DNA of 64,000 bases from Jatrophihabitans endophyticus (GCF_900129455.1 NZ_FQVU01000002.1:682001-746000); one strand, 5' to 3'. Positions 41,776 through 53,800 are shown, counted from the stretch's first letter. Numbers and translations: made by a program. The notes: a model not told the origin generated them from the sequence alone.

Positions 41776-44700
41776 ATGGATTCGACGGCGATCGGGCAGG
41801 TGCTGGTGCTCTCGGCTCCGGGAGCGCCCGAACTCGCGCGCTACGCGGACGCGCTGGCCACGCGGCTGGCCGCGCTCGGGACGTCCGGCGCGACGCTGGC
41901 GGCCGCCGCCTACACGCTGCAGGTGGGGCGCACGCCGCTCGCGCACCGGGTCGCCGTCCGCTCGGCCGACGCCGACGAGTCGATCGCCGCCCTGCGCGCC
42001 GTCGCCGCGGGCGAGGAGCATCCGGCCGCGGAGCGGGCCGTCGGCGAGGTGTCGACGGCGGCGGTGACCACGGTGGCCGGGCCGGACGAGGCGGTGAGCG
42101 CGTGGCTCGACGGCGCGGACGTCGACTGGGCCGCCCTGTGGGACAGCCGACCGCGCCGGATCTCGCTGCCGAGCGCACCGGCGCCGTCACGGTCTCCCCG
42201 CCCCGGGTCGGGTGCCGGCGCCGGATCCGACCGGCAGCGGGGAGACGACGGGGGTTTCGGCGCCGGATCCGACCGGCAGCGGGGAGACGACGGGGGCATC
42301 GGCGACGGCGGGGCGCGCGCGGCGGCCGAGCGCTACCTCGTCGAGCTCTGGGCCGACGTGTCGGGGCTCGCCGCCGACCGATTCGGCCCGCGCACGCCGC
42401 TGTCGCAGATCGGCCTCAGCTCGTTCCTCGTGACGCAGCTCAACGGCCGGCTCGAGCAGGATCTCGACGAGCGGGACCGCACGCTGTTCTTCACCCACCC
42501 CGACCTCGCGGGCGTCGCCGGTGACCTGGTCGATCGCCACCCCGGCCACTGGGACGCCGACGCCACCGACGCCACCGGCGCGTCGGCCCCGGCGGATCGC
42601 GGCGCGGCGCGGGCCCGGGACGCGCGGAGCGCGAACGGGCGGCACGGGGCGCCGGCCGCGGCGGTCGACGGTGCCGTGGCGATCGTCGGCATGGCGGTGC
42701 GCTTTCCGAACTCGCCCACGGTGGCCGACTTCTGGCAGACGCTCGTCGACGGCGTCGACTGCATCCGGCCCATGCCCGCCGACCGGGCGGAGCCGGGCTG
42801 GGACACCGCGGCCATGTGGGGTGGCTACCTCGACGACGTCGCCGGGTTCGACCCACTGCTGTTCTCGATCACCCCGCGGGACGCCGAGCTGATGGACCCG
42901 CAGGAACGGCTCTTCCTCGAGGTTGTCTGGGAGGGGCTCGAGGACGCCGGATACACCCGTGCGCGGCTGCGCGAGCGTCATGACTCGAACGTCGCGGTCT
43001 ACGTCGGCGCCATGCACAACGAGTACCCCTACTTCGGGGTCGAGCAGTCCGGCGTCGGCGCCCGGCAGGACTCCGGCGCGACGCTCGGGGGGATCGCCAA
43101 CCGGGTCTCGTTCTTCCTCGACGTGCACGGGCCGAGCCTGTCCGTCGACACGATGTGCTCGTCCTCGCTCACCGCGCTGCACCTGGCCCGGCACAGCCTG
43201 CTGCGCGGCGAGGCCGAGGTCGCGATCGTCGGCGCCACCAACCTCTCGCTGCACCTGAACAAGTTCGTCCAGCAGCACCGCATGCAGCTCGCCGCCACCG
43301 ACCACCACTGCCGCAGCTTCGGCGAGGGTGGGGACGGGTTCGTCCCGGCCGAGGGCGTCGCCGCGCTGATCTGCAAACCGCTCGCGCGGGCACGGGCCGA
43401 CGGCGATCGCGTCCACGCCGTCGTGACCGGCTCCGCGGTCGTGCACGCCGGCCGGACGAACGGCTACCTCGTGCCGAGCCCGGTCGCGCAGGGCGACCTG
43501 GTGACCCGGGCGTGGCGCGACGCCGGCCACGACCTCGCCACCGCCGGCTATCTCGAGGCGCACGGCGCCGGCACCGCGCTCGGCGACCCGGTGGAGATCG
43601 CCGGCCTGCTCCGCGCGATGGGCGGACGGCCGGACGGGCCGATACCGCTCGGCTCGGTCAAGTCCGTCATCGGCCACGCCGAGTCCGCCGCGGGCCTGGC
43701 CGGACTGATCAAGGTCGTGCTGCAGCTGCAGCACGGCGAGTACGCGCCGACCCGGCACGCCGACACCCCCAACCCCGAGATCGAGTGGGACCGGGTCCCC
43801 TTCCGCGTGCAGGGGCGCCGCGCCCCGTGGCCGCGACCGGACGGTGACGCGCGTCGTGCCGGCATCAGCTCGTTCGGCGCCGGCGGGACGATCGCGCACG
43901 TCGTCGTCGAGGAGGCGCCCGACGACGCCCCGGCGTCACCGGCGGCGGCCGGCCCGCAGCTGATCGTGCTGTCCGGCCGGGACGAGCCGGCCCTGCGTCG
44001 CGTCGCCGACGGGGTGCTGGGGACGCTGCCGGCCGCCGGGTCCGACGACGGGTCGGCACTGGCCGTCCGGCTGCGTCGGATCCGCGACGGCGCGCTGGCC
44101 GGCGAGCTCGGCGCCGACGCCGCCGACGCCGCCCGGCTCGCGGCCCTGCTGCTCGGGGACGCGACGCCGGCGGGGCCGGCCCTGGCCGATCTCGCGTGGA
44201 CGCTGCAGGTCGGCCGCGAGCCGCTGGGCGAGCGGCTGGCGATCGTCGCCGACGACGTCGCCGAGCTCGCCGCCGCGCTGCGCTCCTACCTCGGCGGGGA
44301 CGACGCGGGGCTCGTCCGCGGCACGGTCGCCGACACCGAGGGGGCGCCGCGCCCGCTGCCCCCGCACGCCGACCGTGCGGCTCTCGACGGCCTGGCCCGC
44401 TGGTGGGTCGCCGGCGGCGACGTCGACTGGACCGCGGCCGGCGACCGAGCCCCGGGCCGGCTCGTCGACCTGCCGCACTACCCGTTCGACCGGATGCGCT
44501 GCTGGCTGCCCGCGACCACCACCGGTCCGGCGCCGACACCGGCCGCCACGTCGGTCCACGAGCGGACCTGGGTCGAGGACGGCCCGGTCGCGTCCGACGC
44601 GCTCGCCCCGGCGGGCCGGCTCGTGGTCGTGTACAGCCCGCACAGCGAGCCGGTCGCCCGCGCGGTCGCCGCGCTGGCCGCCGACGCCGTCCTCGTCCGC

Positions 44701-47700
44701 GAGGGCGGTGTCCCGCCGGACGGCGAGCACGGGCTGGTGACGGCCGACGACGCCGCCGCGGTCGCCGCCGGGATGCGTGGGGCGCCGGTCGCCGGCTGGC
44801 TCGACCTCGCCGACCTGTACCGGCCACCGACCGAGATCGGTCTCTGGCAGGCCCGGCTCGCCCTGCTGCAGGGGTTTCTCGCGGACCGCAACGGCGCCGG
44901 CTGCCGCGTGCTGCAGGTGTGCTCCGGCCTGCACGACCTGCCCGGCGGGGCCCCGCCGAGCACCGCCGCGGCCCCGCTCGCCGGGTTCGTCCGCGTGCTC
45001 GCCGCGGAGGGCGCGGTGGCGTCCGGCCGCGTCCTCGACCTCGACCTCGACCTCGACGGCACCGACCCGGACACCGCCGCCCGGGCGATCCTCGCCGAGC
45101 TCGGCACCGAGTCCGCCGTGCCGGACGTCTGCCATCGCGACGGGGTGCGGCACCGCGCCGCCCTCACCGCGGTGGGCGGCGACACCGCGTCGTTCACCGC
45201 CCGCGCCGACGCGACGTACGTCGTCACCGGCGGCACGCACGGCCTCGGCGCCCGGGTCGCTCGCTGGCTGGTCGAACGCGGCGCGCGCCGGCTCGCCGTC
45301 CTCGGCCACGGTGCGCTCGACGCCGAACGGCAGGCGGGGGCCGACGCGCTCCGCGCGGCCGGCGCGGCCGTGCTCGTGCACACCGGGTCGCTCGCCGACC
45401 GCACGGCGCTCGGACTGTTCCTGGACCGGGTCCGCGACGAGCTCGGCCCGATCGGGGGCGTGGTGCACTGCGCGGGTCGCGCGGCGCGACCGGCCGCCTT
45501 CGCGGTCAAGGAGCGCGCCGACGTCGCGGCGGTGTTCGAGCCCAAGCTGGACGGGCTGCGCGCCCTGGCCCAGGCGCTCGCCGACGACGACCTGCACCTG
45601 GCGGTCGGGTTCAGCTCGATCTGCGCGGTCGCGCCCACCGTCGCGCGGGGCGTCAGCGACTACGCGGCGGCCAACGCCTGTGTCGACGCCGCGGCGGCGG
45701 CGCAGGTCACGCTCGGCGGCCGGGCCCTGCAGGCGGTGGCCTGGCCGCAGTGGCGCGAGTCCGGCGGGGGCGTCGGCGCGGACAACCCGGCTGCCCACCT
45801 CGGCGTCGGCACGCTGTCCGACGCGGACGGCCTCGCCGCGCTGGAGACCGTGCTCGCGCGCCCGCAGCTGCGCCGTGCCGTGGTGCTCCCGGCGGTGGCC
45901 GGCCCGGTCGACCTCGACGCCGTGCTCGCGGCCGGCGACGGCGCCGCCCCGTCGGCACCGGCCGCCGCGGGGCAGACCGCACCCGCCGGGGGCGTCCCGG
46001 CCGCGGGAGCGTCGGCGGCGGCCGATCCGCCGGCGGGACCGCCCGGCTGGCTCGTCGACATCTTCGCCACCGCCCTGCACCTGCCCGCCGACCGGCTCGA
46101 CCCGGCCGTCGACTTCCACGCCCTCGGCGTCGAGTCGATCATGCTGGGCGAGCTGCTGCAGCGGATCGAGCAGCACGTCGAGCGTCGCCTCGACCCGGGC
46201 CTCCTCCTCGACTTCCCGACCCTCGACCAGCTCGCCGCCGCCCTCACCGACCAGCTCGGCGACGACGTCGGCGAGAGCGCTCCCGCCGTTGCCGACGCTC
46301 CCGCCGTTGCCGACACCGAGCGCGTTCCCGCCGCGGCCGCACCGGCACCGGCCGCGCCGGCGCCGCTCGGGCCGGCACCGCGGCGCGACGAGCAGCGCGT
46401 CGCCGTCGTCGGTGCCGCCTGCCGCTTCCCCGGCGCGCCCGACCTCGACACGTTCTGGCGCAACCTGCTCGCCGGCACCAGCAGCGTGATCGAGGTGCCG
46501 GCGTCGCGCTGGGACCACCGCGCTGTCTACCGCGAGCGGCGCGAGCTCGGCCACAGCATCAGCAAGTGGGGCGGTTTCGTCGACGGTCTCGAGGACTTCG
46601 ACCCCGACGCCTTCGGCGTCACCGAGGACGAGGCGCGCGCGCTCGACCCGGCGATCCGGCTGACGCTCGAGACCACGGCCGCCGGCCTCGCCGACGCCGG
46701 CTACCGTCCCGACGAGGTGGCCGGGGCGGAGGTCGGCGTCTTCGTCGGCGCGCGGATGTCGGACTACGGCGCGCGCGTCGGCGTCCGGGCCGGCGTGCTC
46801 CGGTCGGACCAGAACTTCATCGCCGCCTACGTCGCGCAGCACTTCGACCTGCGCGGGCCGAACCTGGTGGTGGACAGCGCGTGCTCGTCGTCGCTGGTCG
46901 GCGTGCAGGTCGCGATGCGCAGCCTGCTCGCCGGCGAATGCACGATGGCCGTCGCGGGCGGCGTCGAGATCCTGCTCGACGAGGCCGACTACGTCGATCT
47001 CAGCGCGTCCGGGGCGTTGTCGCCGTCCGGGCGGTGCGCGACCTTCGACGAGTCCGCCGACGGATTCGTCCCCGGCGAGGGGTGCGGGCTGGTCGTGCTC
47101 AAGCCGCTCGCGGCCGCCCTCGCCGACGGAGACCGCATCCACGCCGTCATCGACGCCGTGGCGGTCAACAACGACGGCAGGACGATGGGCGTCACCACCC
47201 CGAGCCACGAGGCGCAGCAGCGGGTCGTACGCCGGGCGATGGAGCAGGCCGGTCGCGAGCCCGCCGAGTTCGGGCTCGTCGAGGCCCACGGCACCGGGAC
47301 GATGATCGGCGACCCCATCGAGCTGCGCGGGCTGACCGACATCTTCGGCGCCGGCCGGGCACCGCAGTCGGTCCCGATCGGCAGCGTGAAGTCCAACGTC
47401 GGCCACCTGATGAGCGCGGCCGGGATCGCCGGGGTGCTCAAGGTGATGCTCTCGATCGAGCACGGCGTCGTCCCCGCGACGCTGTGGTGCGAGAACCCCA
47501 ATCCCCGCTTCGACTTCGCCGCGTCGCCGTTCTTCCCCAACGTCGCGAACCGCGACTGGGACCACCCCGCGGGCCGACGGGTCGCCGGGGTGAGCTCGTT
47601 CGGGCTCGGCGGGACGAATGCGCACGCCGTGCTGAGCGACGTCGTCCGGGAGGCACCGGCGACCCGTTCCCCGCTGCCGCCACCCACCTACCGTCGCCGC

Positions 47701-47820
47701 CGGCTGTGGTTCGACCGTCCGGCCGGACCCGAACCGATGCCGGCCGCCCCGGCTACCCCGGATGACCCGGAACTGACCTCGTCGCTGCTCGACCTCGAGC
47801 TCGTCGGCGGTCCGCGATGA
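41776..47820 (+). CDS. Trans-AT PKS: linker-ACP-KS-KR-ACP-KS
   Basis: The protein has 2014 residues. Residues ~10-135 are a post-KS linker (AAYTLQVGRTPLAHR, ADVDWAALWDSRPRRISLP) that normally follows a KS. It therefore completes the module begun by the KS0 of the NRPS. The ACP (~178-255) has Ser216 in GLSSF. KS1 (~298-718) has DTMCSSS, EAHGAGT and VIGHAES, so it is complete. KR (~1140-1330) has VTGGTHGLG and FSSICAV, with Tyr in DYAAANA and no B-type Asp motif. The ACP (~1423-1495) has Ser1454 in GVESIM. KS2 (~1541-1958) has DSACSSS, EAHGTGT and NVGHLMS. No AT domain is present. GAGAAG lies before ATG 41776. The stop overlaps the next start (ATGA). Confidence 0.93.
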   Translation: MDSTAIGQVLVLSAPGAPELARYADALATRLAALGTSGATLAAAAYTLQVGRTPLAHRVAVRSADADESIAALRAVAAGEEHPAAERAVGEVSTAAVTTVAGPDEAVSAWLDGADVDWAALWDSRPRRISLPSAPAPSRSPRPGSGAGAGSDRQRGDDGGFGAGSDRQRGDDGGIGDGGARAAAERYLVELWADVSGLAADRFGPRTPLSQIGLSSFLVTQLNGRLEQDLDERDRTLFFTHPDLAGVAGDLVDRHPGHWDADATDATGASAPADRGAARARDARSANGRHGAPAAAVDGAVAIVGMAVRFPNSPTVADFWQTLVDGVDCIRPMPADRAEPGWDTAAMWGGYLDDVAGFDPLLFSITPRDAELMDPQERLFLEVVWEGLEDAGYTRARLRERHDSNVAVYVGAMHNEYPYFGVEQSGVGARQDSGATLGGIANRVSFFLDVHGPSLSVDTMCSSSLTALHLARHSLLRGEAEVAIVGATNLSLHLNKFVQQHRMQLAATDHHCRSFGEGGDGFVPAEGVAALICKPLARARADGDRVHAVVTGSAVVHAGRTNGYLVPSPVAQGDLVTRAWRDAGHDLATAGYLEAHGAGTALGDPVEIAGLLRAMGGRPDGPIPLGSVKSVIGHAESAAGLAGLIKVVLQLQHGEYAPTRHADTPNPEIEWDRVPFRVQGRRAPWPRPDGDARRAGISSFGAGGTIAHVVVEEAPDDAPASPAAAGPQLIVLSGRDEPALRRVADGVLGTLPAAGSDDGSALAVRLRRIRDGALAGELGADAADAARLAALLLGDATPAGPALADLAWTLQVGREPLGERLAIVADDVAELAAALRSYLGGDDAGLVRGTVADTEGAPRPLPPHADRAALDGLARWWVAGGDVDWTAAGDRAPGRLVDLPHYPFDRMRCWLPATTTGPAPTPAATSVHERTWVEDGPVASDALAPAGRLVVVYSPHSEPVARAVAALAADAVLVREGGVPPDGEHGLVTADDAAAVAAGMRGAPVAGWLDLADLYRPPTEIGLWQARLALLQGFLADRNGAGCRVLQVCSGLHDLPGGAPPSTAAAPLAGFVRVLAAEGAVASGRVLDLDLDLDGTDPDTAARAILAELGTESAVPDVCHRDGVRHRAALTAVGGDTASFTARADATYVVTGGTHGLGARVARWLVERGARRLAVLGHGALDAERQAGADALRAAGAAVLVHTGSLADRTALGLFLDRVRDELGPIGGVVHCAGRAARPAAFAVKERADVAAVFEPKLDGLRALAQALADDDLHLAVGFSSICAVAPTVARGVSDYAAANACVDAAAAAQVTLGGRALQAVAWPQWRESGGGVGADNPAAHLGVGTLSDADGLAALETVLARPQLRRAVVLPAVAGPVDLDAVLAAGDGAAPSAPAAAGQTAPAGGVPAAGASAAADPPAGPPGWLVDIFATALHLPADRLDPAVDFHALGVESIMLGELLQRIEQHVERRLDPGLLLDFPTLDQLAAALTDQLGDDVGESAPAVADAPAVADTERVPAAAAPAPAAPAPLGPAPRRDEQRVAVVGAACRFPGAPDLDTFWRNLLAGTSSVIEVPASRWDHRAVYRERRELGHSISKWGGFVDGLEDFDPDAFGVTEDEARALDPAIRLTLETTAAGLADAGYRPDEVAGAEVGVFVGARMSDYGARVGVRAGVLRSDQNFIAAYVAQHFDLRGPNLVVDSACSSSLVGVQVAMRSLLAGECTMAVAGGVEILLDEADYVDLSASGALSPSGRCATFDESADGFVPGEGCGLVVLKPLAAALADGDRIHAVIDAVAVNNDGRTMGVTTPSHEAQQRVVRRAMEQAGREPAEFGLVEAHGTGTMIGDPIELRGLTDIFGAGRAPQSVPIGSVKSNVGHLMSAAGIAGVLKVMLSIEHGVVPATLWCENPNPRFDFAASPFFPNVANRDWDHPAGRRVAGVSSFGLGGTNAHAVLSDVVREAPATRSPLPPPTYRRRRLWFDRPAGPEPMPAAPATPDDPELTSSLLDLELVGGPR
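42217..42296 (+). repeat. Two 38-bp direct repeats in the PKS linker
   Basis: The 38-base sequence starting GGCGCCGGATCCGACC occurs at 42217-42254 and 42259-42296, exactly repeated with a 42-base period (14 codons). It encodes the Gly/Asp/Arg linker before the first ACP and looks like a recent tandem duplication. Confidence 0.8.
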
Positions 47821-50800
47821 CGTACGACCTCGAGCGCGACGGGCTCGAGTGCCGGGTCGTCCTGCGCGACGACGACTTCGTGCTGCGCAACCACGTCCTG
47901 CACGGCGTGAGCGTGCTGCCGGGCGTCACCTTCTTCGACCTGGTGCTGCGGATGCTCGCCGCGGCCGGCGTCGACACGACGCGGGCCGTCGTGGAGAACG
48001 TCGTCTTCGCCGAGGCGATCACCACGACCGACGGCTCCGAGCGCGAGCTCCACTGCCGCATCGGCCCGGCCCGCGACGGCAGGCACGCCGTCGAGGTGAG
48101 CAGCCGGTGGACGTCGGCCGGGGCCGAGCCGACCTCGCACGTCACCGCCGAGCTCGCGTTCACCGACGATCCGCTGCCCGCGGACGTCGACCTGGCCGGG
48201 CTGCGCGAGCGCGCGGCCGAGACCGGCGACCTCGGCGAGCTGTACGCGCGTGCCCGCCGCGAGGACATCGTCCACGGTCCGGCGATGCGTTGCGTCGGCC
48301 CGCTCTGGCGCGGGCCCGCGGACGATCGGTACCTGCTCGCCGAGCTCACGCTGGAACAGGCCGATCCCGAGCATGTGCGCCGCTTCCACCTGCACCCCGC
48401 GATGCTCGACGCGTCGACGCTCGCCGGCTTCGCCCTGACCGAGGTCTCCGGCAACCACCCGTTCATCCCCATGTTCGTGCAGCGCTTCCGCGCACCGCGG
48501 CGGCTCGCGCCGGTCAGCTACGTGTACTGCGAGCGCCCCGAACGGCTGGCCGAGTCCGGCGACGTGATCACCAGCGACTACCGGGTGCACGATGCGGACG
48601 GGGTGTTCCTCGCCGAGTTCGTCGGCCTCGCGTGCAAGCGCATCCGCGACCCGGAGTCGATCCGGCGGCTGCGGCCCGGCGACCCGGCGGCCGCATCGCC
48701 CCGGGTCGCCGCCGCGGACCCGACCGGGCCGACCGCGGCCGCGTCGTCGGGCGACACCGACCCGACCGCGGTCGTGCGCGGGCTGGTCGCCCGCACGCTC
48801 GGGGTGGACGAGGCCGGCCTCGCGACCGACGTCGGGTTCTACGACCTGGGGCTCGACTCGCTCGGCGTGCTCGCGCTGGGCCGCGAGATCGAGCAGCTGG
48901 TCGGCGAGTCGCTCTACCCGACGCTGCTCTTCGAGCACAGCACCATCGACGCGCTCGCCGGCTATCTGCGCGACCACCACCGGTTCGCGCCCGGGGCGCT
49001 CGACGCACCGGATGCACCGGACGCGGCGTCGTCCGCGTCGGAACCGGCCGCCGGGGACGTCGACCTGATCCTGCGCACGCCGGTGTGGGCCGCGGCCGAC
49101 GCTGCGCACCGCGACGTGAGCGGCCCGGCCGTCGTGGCGGACGCGGCCGCGCGCGCGACCGCCCTCCTCGACGCCGCGGCCCTCCTGGCCGGCGCCGAGC
49201 TCCTCCCCGTCGCCGCGGCGGCCGAGCGGGCCGATGTGCTGCTCGTGGTCGCCGACGGCACCCCGGCACCGGACGCGTGCGCACAGCTCGTCGACGTGGC
49301 CCGCGCCGCCGTGGACCGCCCTGACGCCGGCGCGACCACCATCACGGTGGCGTGCCCGACCGCGCGCGACGACGTCGTGCCTGCGGCGCTCGCCGCGGCG
49401 TGCCGCACGATCCACGCCGAGACGCCCGCACTGCGCTGCCGCGTCGTCACCGGCCCCGCCCCCGCGCCGGGCTGGCTCGCGGCCGCCGTCGCCGACGACT
49501 CCGCCGACACGCAGCTCGACTGGTCCGAGGGCACCCGCGCCGTCCGTCGGTGGCGGCCCGCCGACACCCGGCCGGGCGCGATCGAGGACGACGGGGTGTA
49601 CGTGGTCACCGGCGCCACCGGGGCGCTCGCCCAGCTCGCCGCCGATCGGCTGGCCCGCCGCCACCACGCCAGACTCGTGCTCGTCTCGCGCCGGGAGCCC
49701 GACGAGGCGCTGCGGCGCCGGGCGGCGGACTGGGTCGCGGCCGGCGCGACGGTGCTGCACGCGACGGCCGACCTCGCCGACGCCGACGCCGTCCGCGCCG
49801 CGGTGGCCCTCGGCCGGGAGCGGTTCGGGCGCATCGACGGCGTCCTGCACTGCGCGGGCGAGCACCACGACGGCGTCTACCTGCACAAGGACGCGGCCGA
49901 CTTCGCGCGGCTCTTCACCGCCAAGGTCGACGGCACCGCGCACCTCGACGAGGCGACCGCGGGCGACGACCTGGCCTTCTTCGCGGTCTACACCTCGCTG
50001 TCCGGCGCGGTCGCCAACCCGGGGCAGAGTGACTACGCGGCGTCGAACGCGGCCGCCGAGGCGCTCGTGCGCCGACGAGCGGCCGACCCGTCGCGAGCCG
50101 GCCGCAGCGTCGCCATCGCCTGGCCCTACTGGGCCGACGGGGGCATGTCGGCCGACGGTCGCGACGGCCACCCGATGCCGTCCGAGGTGGGGTTGGCGGC
50201 GCTCGACGGGCTGCTCGGCAGCGGCGACGTCGTCGTGGCCGTGGCCTACGCGACACCGGCCGAGGTCGACGCCGCCCTGCTGCCGGTCGAGGCCGACGCC
50301 GTCCTGCCCCCGGCCGAGGCGCCCGCCCCGACCGCATCGGCGGTCTCGTCGGTCGGCCCGGCGACCGGCAGCGCGGGCGGCGACGACGCCGCGATCGCCG
50401 TCGTGGGCATCGCCGGTCGCTACCCGCAGGCCGCGGACGTCACCCGGTTCTGGCAGAACCTCGTCGGCGGCGTCGACAGCGTCACCGAGATCCCCGCCGG
50501 GCGGTGGGACCACGCGGCGATCTTCGACCCGGACAAGGGCACCCCCGGCAAGACCTACGGCAAGTGGGGTGGCTTCGTCGACGGCGTCGACGAGTTCGAC
50601 GCGCCGCTGTTCGGCATCTCCCGCCGCGAGGCCGAGCGGATGGACCCGCAGGAGCGGCTGTTCCTGCAGACCTGCTGGCATGCGCTGGAGGACGCCGGTC
50701 ACTCGCCGCGCGGGCTGTCCGGCCGGGCGGTCGGCGTCTTCGCCGGCGTGATGTGGAACCACTACCAGCTCGTCGACGGCGCGCACGACGGCGTGGCGCC

Positions 50801-53800
50801 GACGGCCATGCACGCGTCCGTCGCCAACCGGGTGTCCTTCACCCTCGACCTGACCGGGCCGAGCATCACCCTGGACACCGCGTGCTCGTCCTCGCTCACG
50901 GCCGTCCACCTGGCGGTGGCGAGCCTGCGCTCCGGGGAGTGCGATTTCGCGCTCGCCGGCGGCGTCAACGTCAACGCCCATCCGCAGAAGTACCTGCAGC
51001 TCGCGCAGGGGCACTGGCTCGCCGAGGACGGCCGCTGCCGCGCCTTCGGCGTGGGCGGCACCGGCTACGTCCCGGGTGAGGGGTCCGGCGCGGTCGTGCT
51101 GCGACGTCTTGCCGACGCCGAGCGAGACGGCGACGACATCCGCGCCGTCATCCGCTCCAGCGTGGTGAACCACGCCGGTCGCACCGGCGGGGCGACGGTG
51201 CCGAGCCCGGTCTCGCAGGGTGCGCTGGTGCGGGCCGCGCTCGACGACGCCGGCTGGAACCCGGCGAGCGTCGGCTACGTGGAGGCGCACGGCACCGGCA
51301 CCTCGCTCGGGGACCCGATCGAGGTCGACGGCCTCACCCGAGCCTTCGGCGAGGTGGCCGCCGCGTCCTGCGCGCTCGGCTCGGTGAAGTCGAACGTCGG
51401 CCACCTCGAGAGCGCCGCGGGCATCGCCGGGCTGACCAAGGTCGTCCTGCAGCTGCGGCACGGCACGATCGCGCCCTCGCTGCACTCCGCGGAGCCGAAC
51501 CCCGCGATCGACTTCGCGAATACCCCGTTCTACGTGCCGCAGCAACCGATCGCGTGGCCGCGCCCGGCCGGCGGCCTGCGCCGTGCGGGGGTCAGCGCGT
51601 TCGGTGCCGGCGGCTCGAACGCCCACCTGCTCGTCGAGGAGTACGCCGCCCGGGTGCCTACCCCGCGTTCGACGGGGCCGTTCGTGTTCCCCGTGTCCGC
51701 CCGCACCGACGACCGGCTGCGCCACCTCGCCCGGACGCTGGCCGCGGCGCTCGCCCCCGGCGGTGACGACGACCCGTCCGGCGCCGAGCTGGCGGCCTGT
51801 GCCGAGCGTGTCGCGGCCCTGCTCGGCATCCCCGCCGACGCCGTGGACCCCGACGCCACGCTGGCCGAGCTCGGCCTGCGCGCGGCGGACCTCACGCACC
51901 TCGACGCCGTCGGCTGCGGCCTCGACGACACCGTGCGCACGCTCGCCGCGCAGCTGCCGTCGGCCGCACCCGACGGCGTCCGCGCCGGGGACGTCGCCGC
52001 GACATTGCAGGACGGCCGGGTCGCGATGTCGCAGCGACTGGTGGTGGTCACCGCCGGGCTCGCGGAGCTCGCCGCCGAGCTCGCCGCCTTCGCCGACGCC
52101 GGCGCGGCCGGCGAGCACACCGCGACCGACGCGGCCGCCCTGGCGGGGCTCGCGGACCGGGCCGGGTTGTCCGACGAGGCCGCGCGCGCGGCCGCCGACT
52201 GGCTGCGCGGCGAGGACGTCGACTGGGCGGCCCTCCGATCCGCCGCCGACGGCGCCCGGCCGCGCCGGGTGCCGCTGCCCGGCTACCCGTTCGAGCCCAA
52301 GCGGTACTGGGTGGGCAGCTGGGGCCAGGAGGAGCGGGACGAACGGGCACCGGCCACCGAGGGTGCGGCGCCGGCGGCACCCGTGGCGGACCCGGTGGCC
52401 GAGGCGGCGGAGCCGACCGAGCCCGCGGAGCCGGCCGAGCCCGCGGACCCGGCGGCCGGCGGGGTGGAGCCCGCCGCCGACGGCCGCCTCGAGCTGCAGT
52501 TCCTCGACGACGGCGTCGCGCTCATGACGCTGCGCCCGGCGATGTTCACCGCCGGGCTCGTCGCCCAGGTCGAGGACGCCTGGCGCCGCATCGCCGCCGC
52601 CGACGACGTGCGCTGCGTCGTCGTGACCGGCGACGGCCCGGTGTTCAGCATGGGCGGGACCCCGGAGGCGCTCGCGTCCCTCGCGGCCGGCAACGGCCGC
52701 TTCAGCGACGTCCCGGTGCTCTACGAGGGGATGTTGCGGTGCTCGCGACCGGTCCTCAGCGCGATGCAGGGGCATGCCGCGGGCGGCGGTCTCGCGTTCG
52801 GCCTCTACGCCGACATCGCCGTGCTGTCGGCCACCGCGGAGTACCGGGCCAACTTCCTCGACTACGGCTTCACGCCCGGCATGGGCGCCACCCACATCCT
52901 CGAACGCAAGCTCGGGGCCGCCCTCGCCGCGGACCTGATGCTCAGCGCCCGCGCGTTCACGGGCGCGCAGTTGGCCCGGCGCGGGGCCGCCGTCACGGTC
53001 GTCGCCGCCGACGAGGTCCTGCCGCACACGCTGCGGCTCGCCCGCACCATCGCCGGCAAGCCGGCGACCGCCGTCCGCGCGCTCAAGGCCGACCTGGCCG
53101 CCCGCACGCTCACCGTCCTGCCGCAGGTGATCGACCGCGAGGTCGCGATGCACGAGCAGGTGCTCGGGCAGGGGGCCGGCGAGCGCGTGGCCGCGGCGTT
53201 CCCGGACCACGTCGCCGCCGCGCCGCCGGCGGCCCCGGTCGCGGCACCGGCGCCGGAGCAGGAGCCGGCGGCTCCGGAGCCCGAACCGGAGCCGGTGGCC
53301 GAGCCGGCCGAGCCGGCGGTCGACCTCGCCGCCGTGCGCGCCTCCATCGAGCAGCACGTCTGCGACGTGCTGTACCTCGGCGCCGACGAGCTCGACCGCG
53401 AGAGCACGTTCGCCGAGCTCGGCCTGGACTCCGTCGGGGCCGTCGAACTGGTCTCGCAGCTGAACCGGGCGTGGGACATCGACCTGGACTCGGTGGCGGT
53501 GTACGACCACCCGACCATCGAGCAGCTCGTCGAGCTGGTCGCGACGGAGTGCCGGAGCTCGCTCGCGCTGCAGGCGGCCGCCGCGAGACCCGCCGCACCG
53601 CCGGAACCGGCGGCACCCGCGGCGGCGCCGGCCGCGCCGGCCGCGCCCGCCGCGCCCACCGCGCCCACCGCGCCCACCGCGCCCACCGCGCCCGCCGCGC
53701 CCGCCGCGGCCGCCGGGTCACCGGTCGAGGCGGACCGGTCCGACGAGCAGGCCGAGCCGGCGCGACGGCAGCCCGGGCCGCCCCCGCTGCGGGTGACCGG

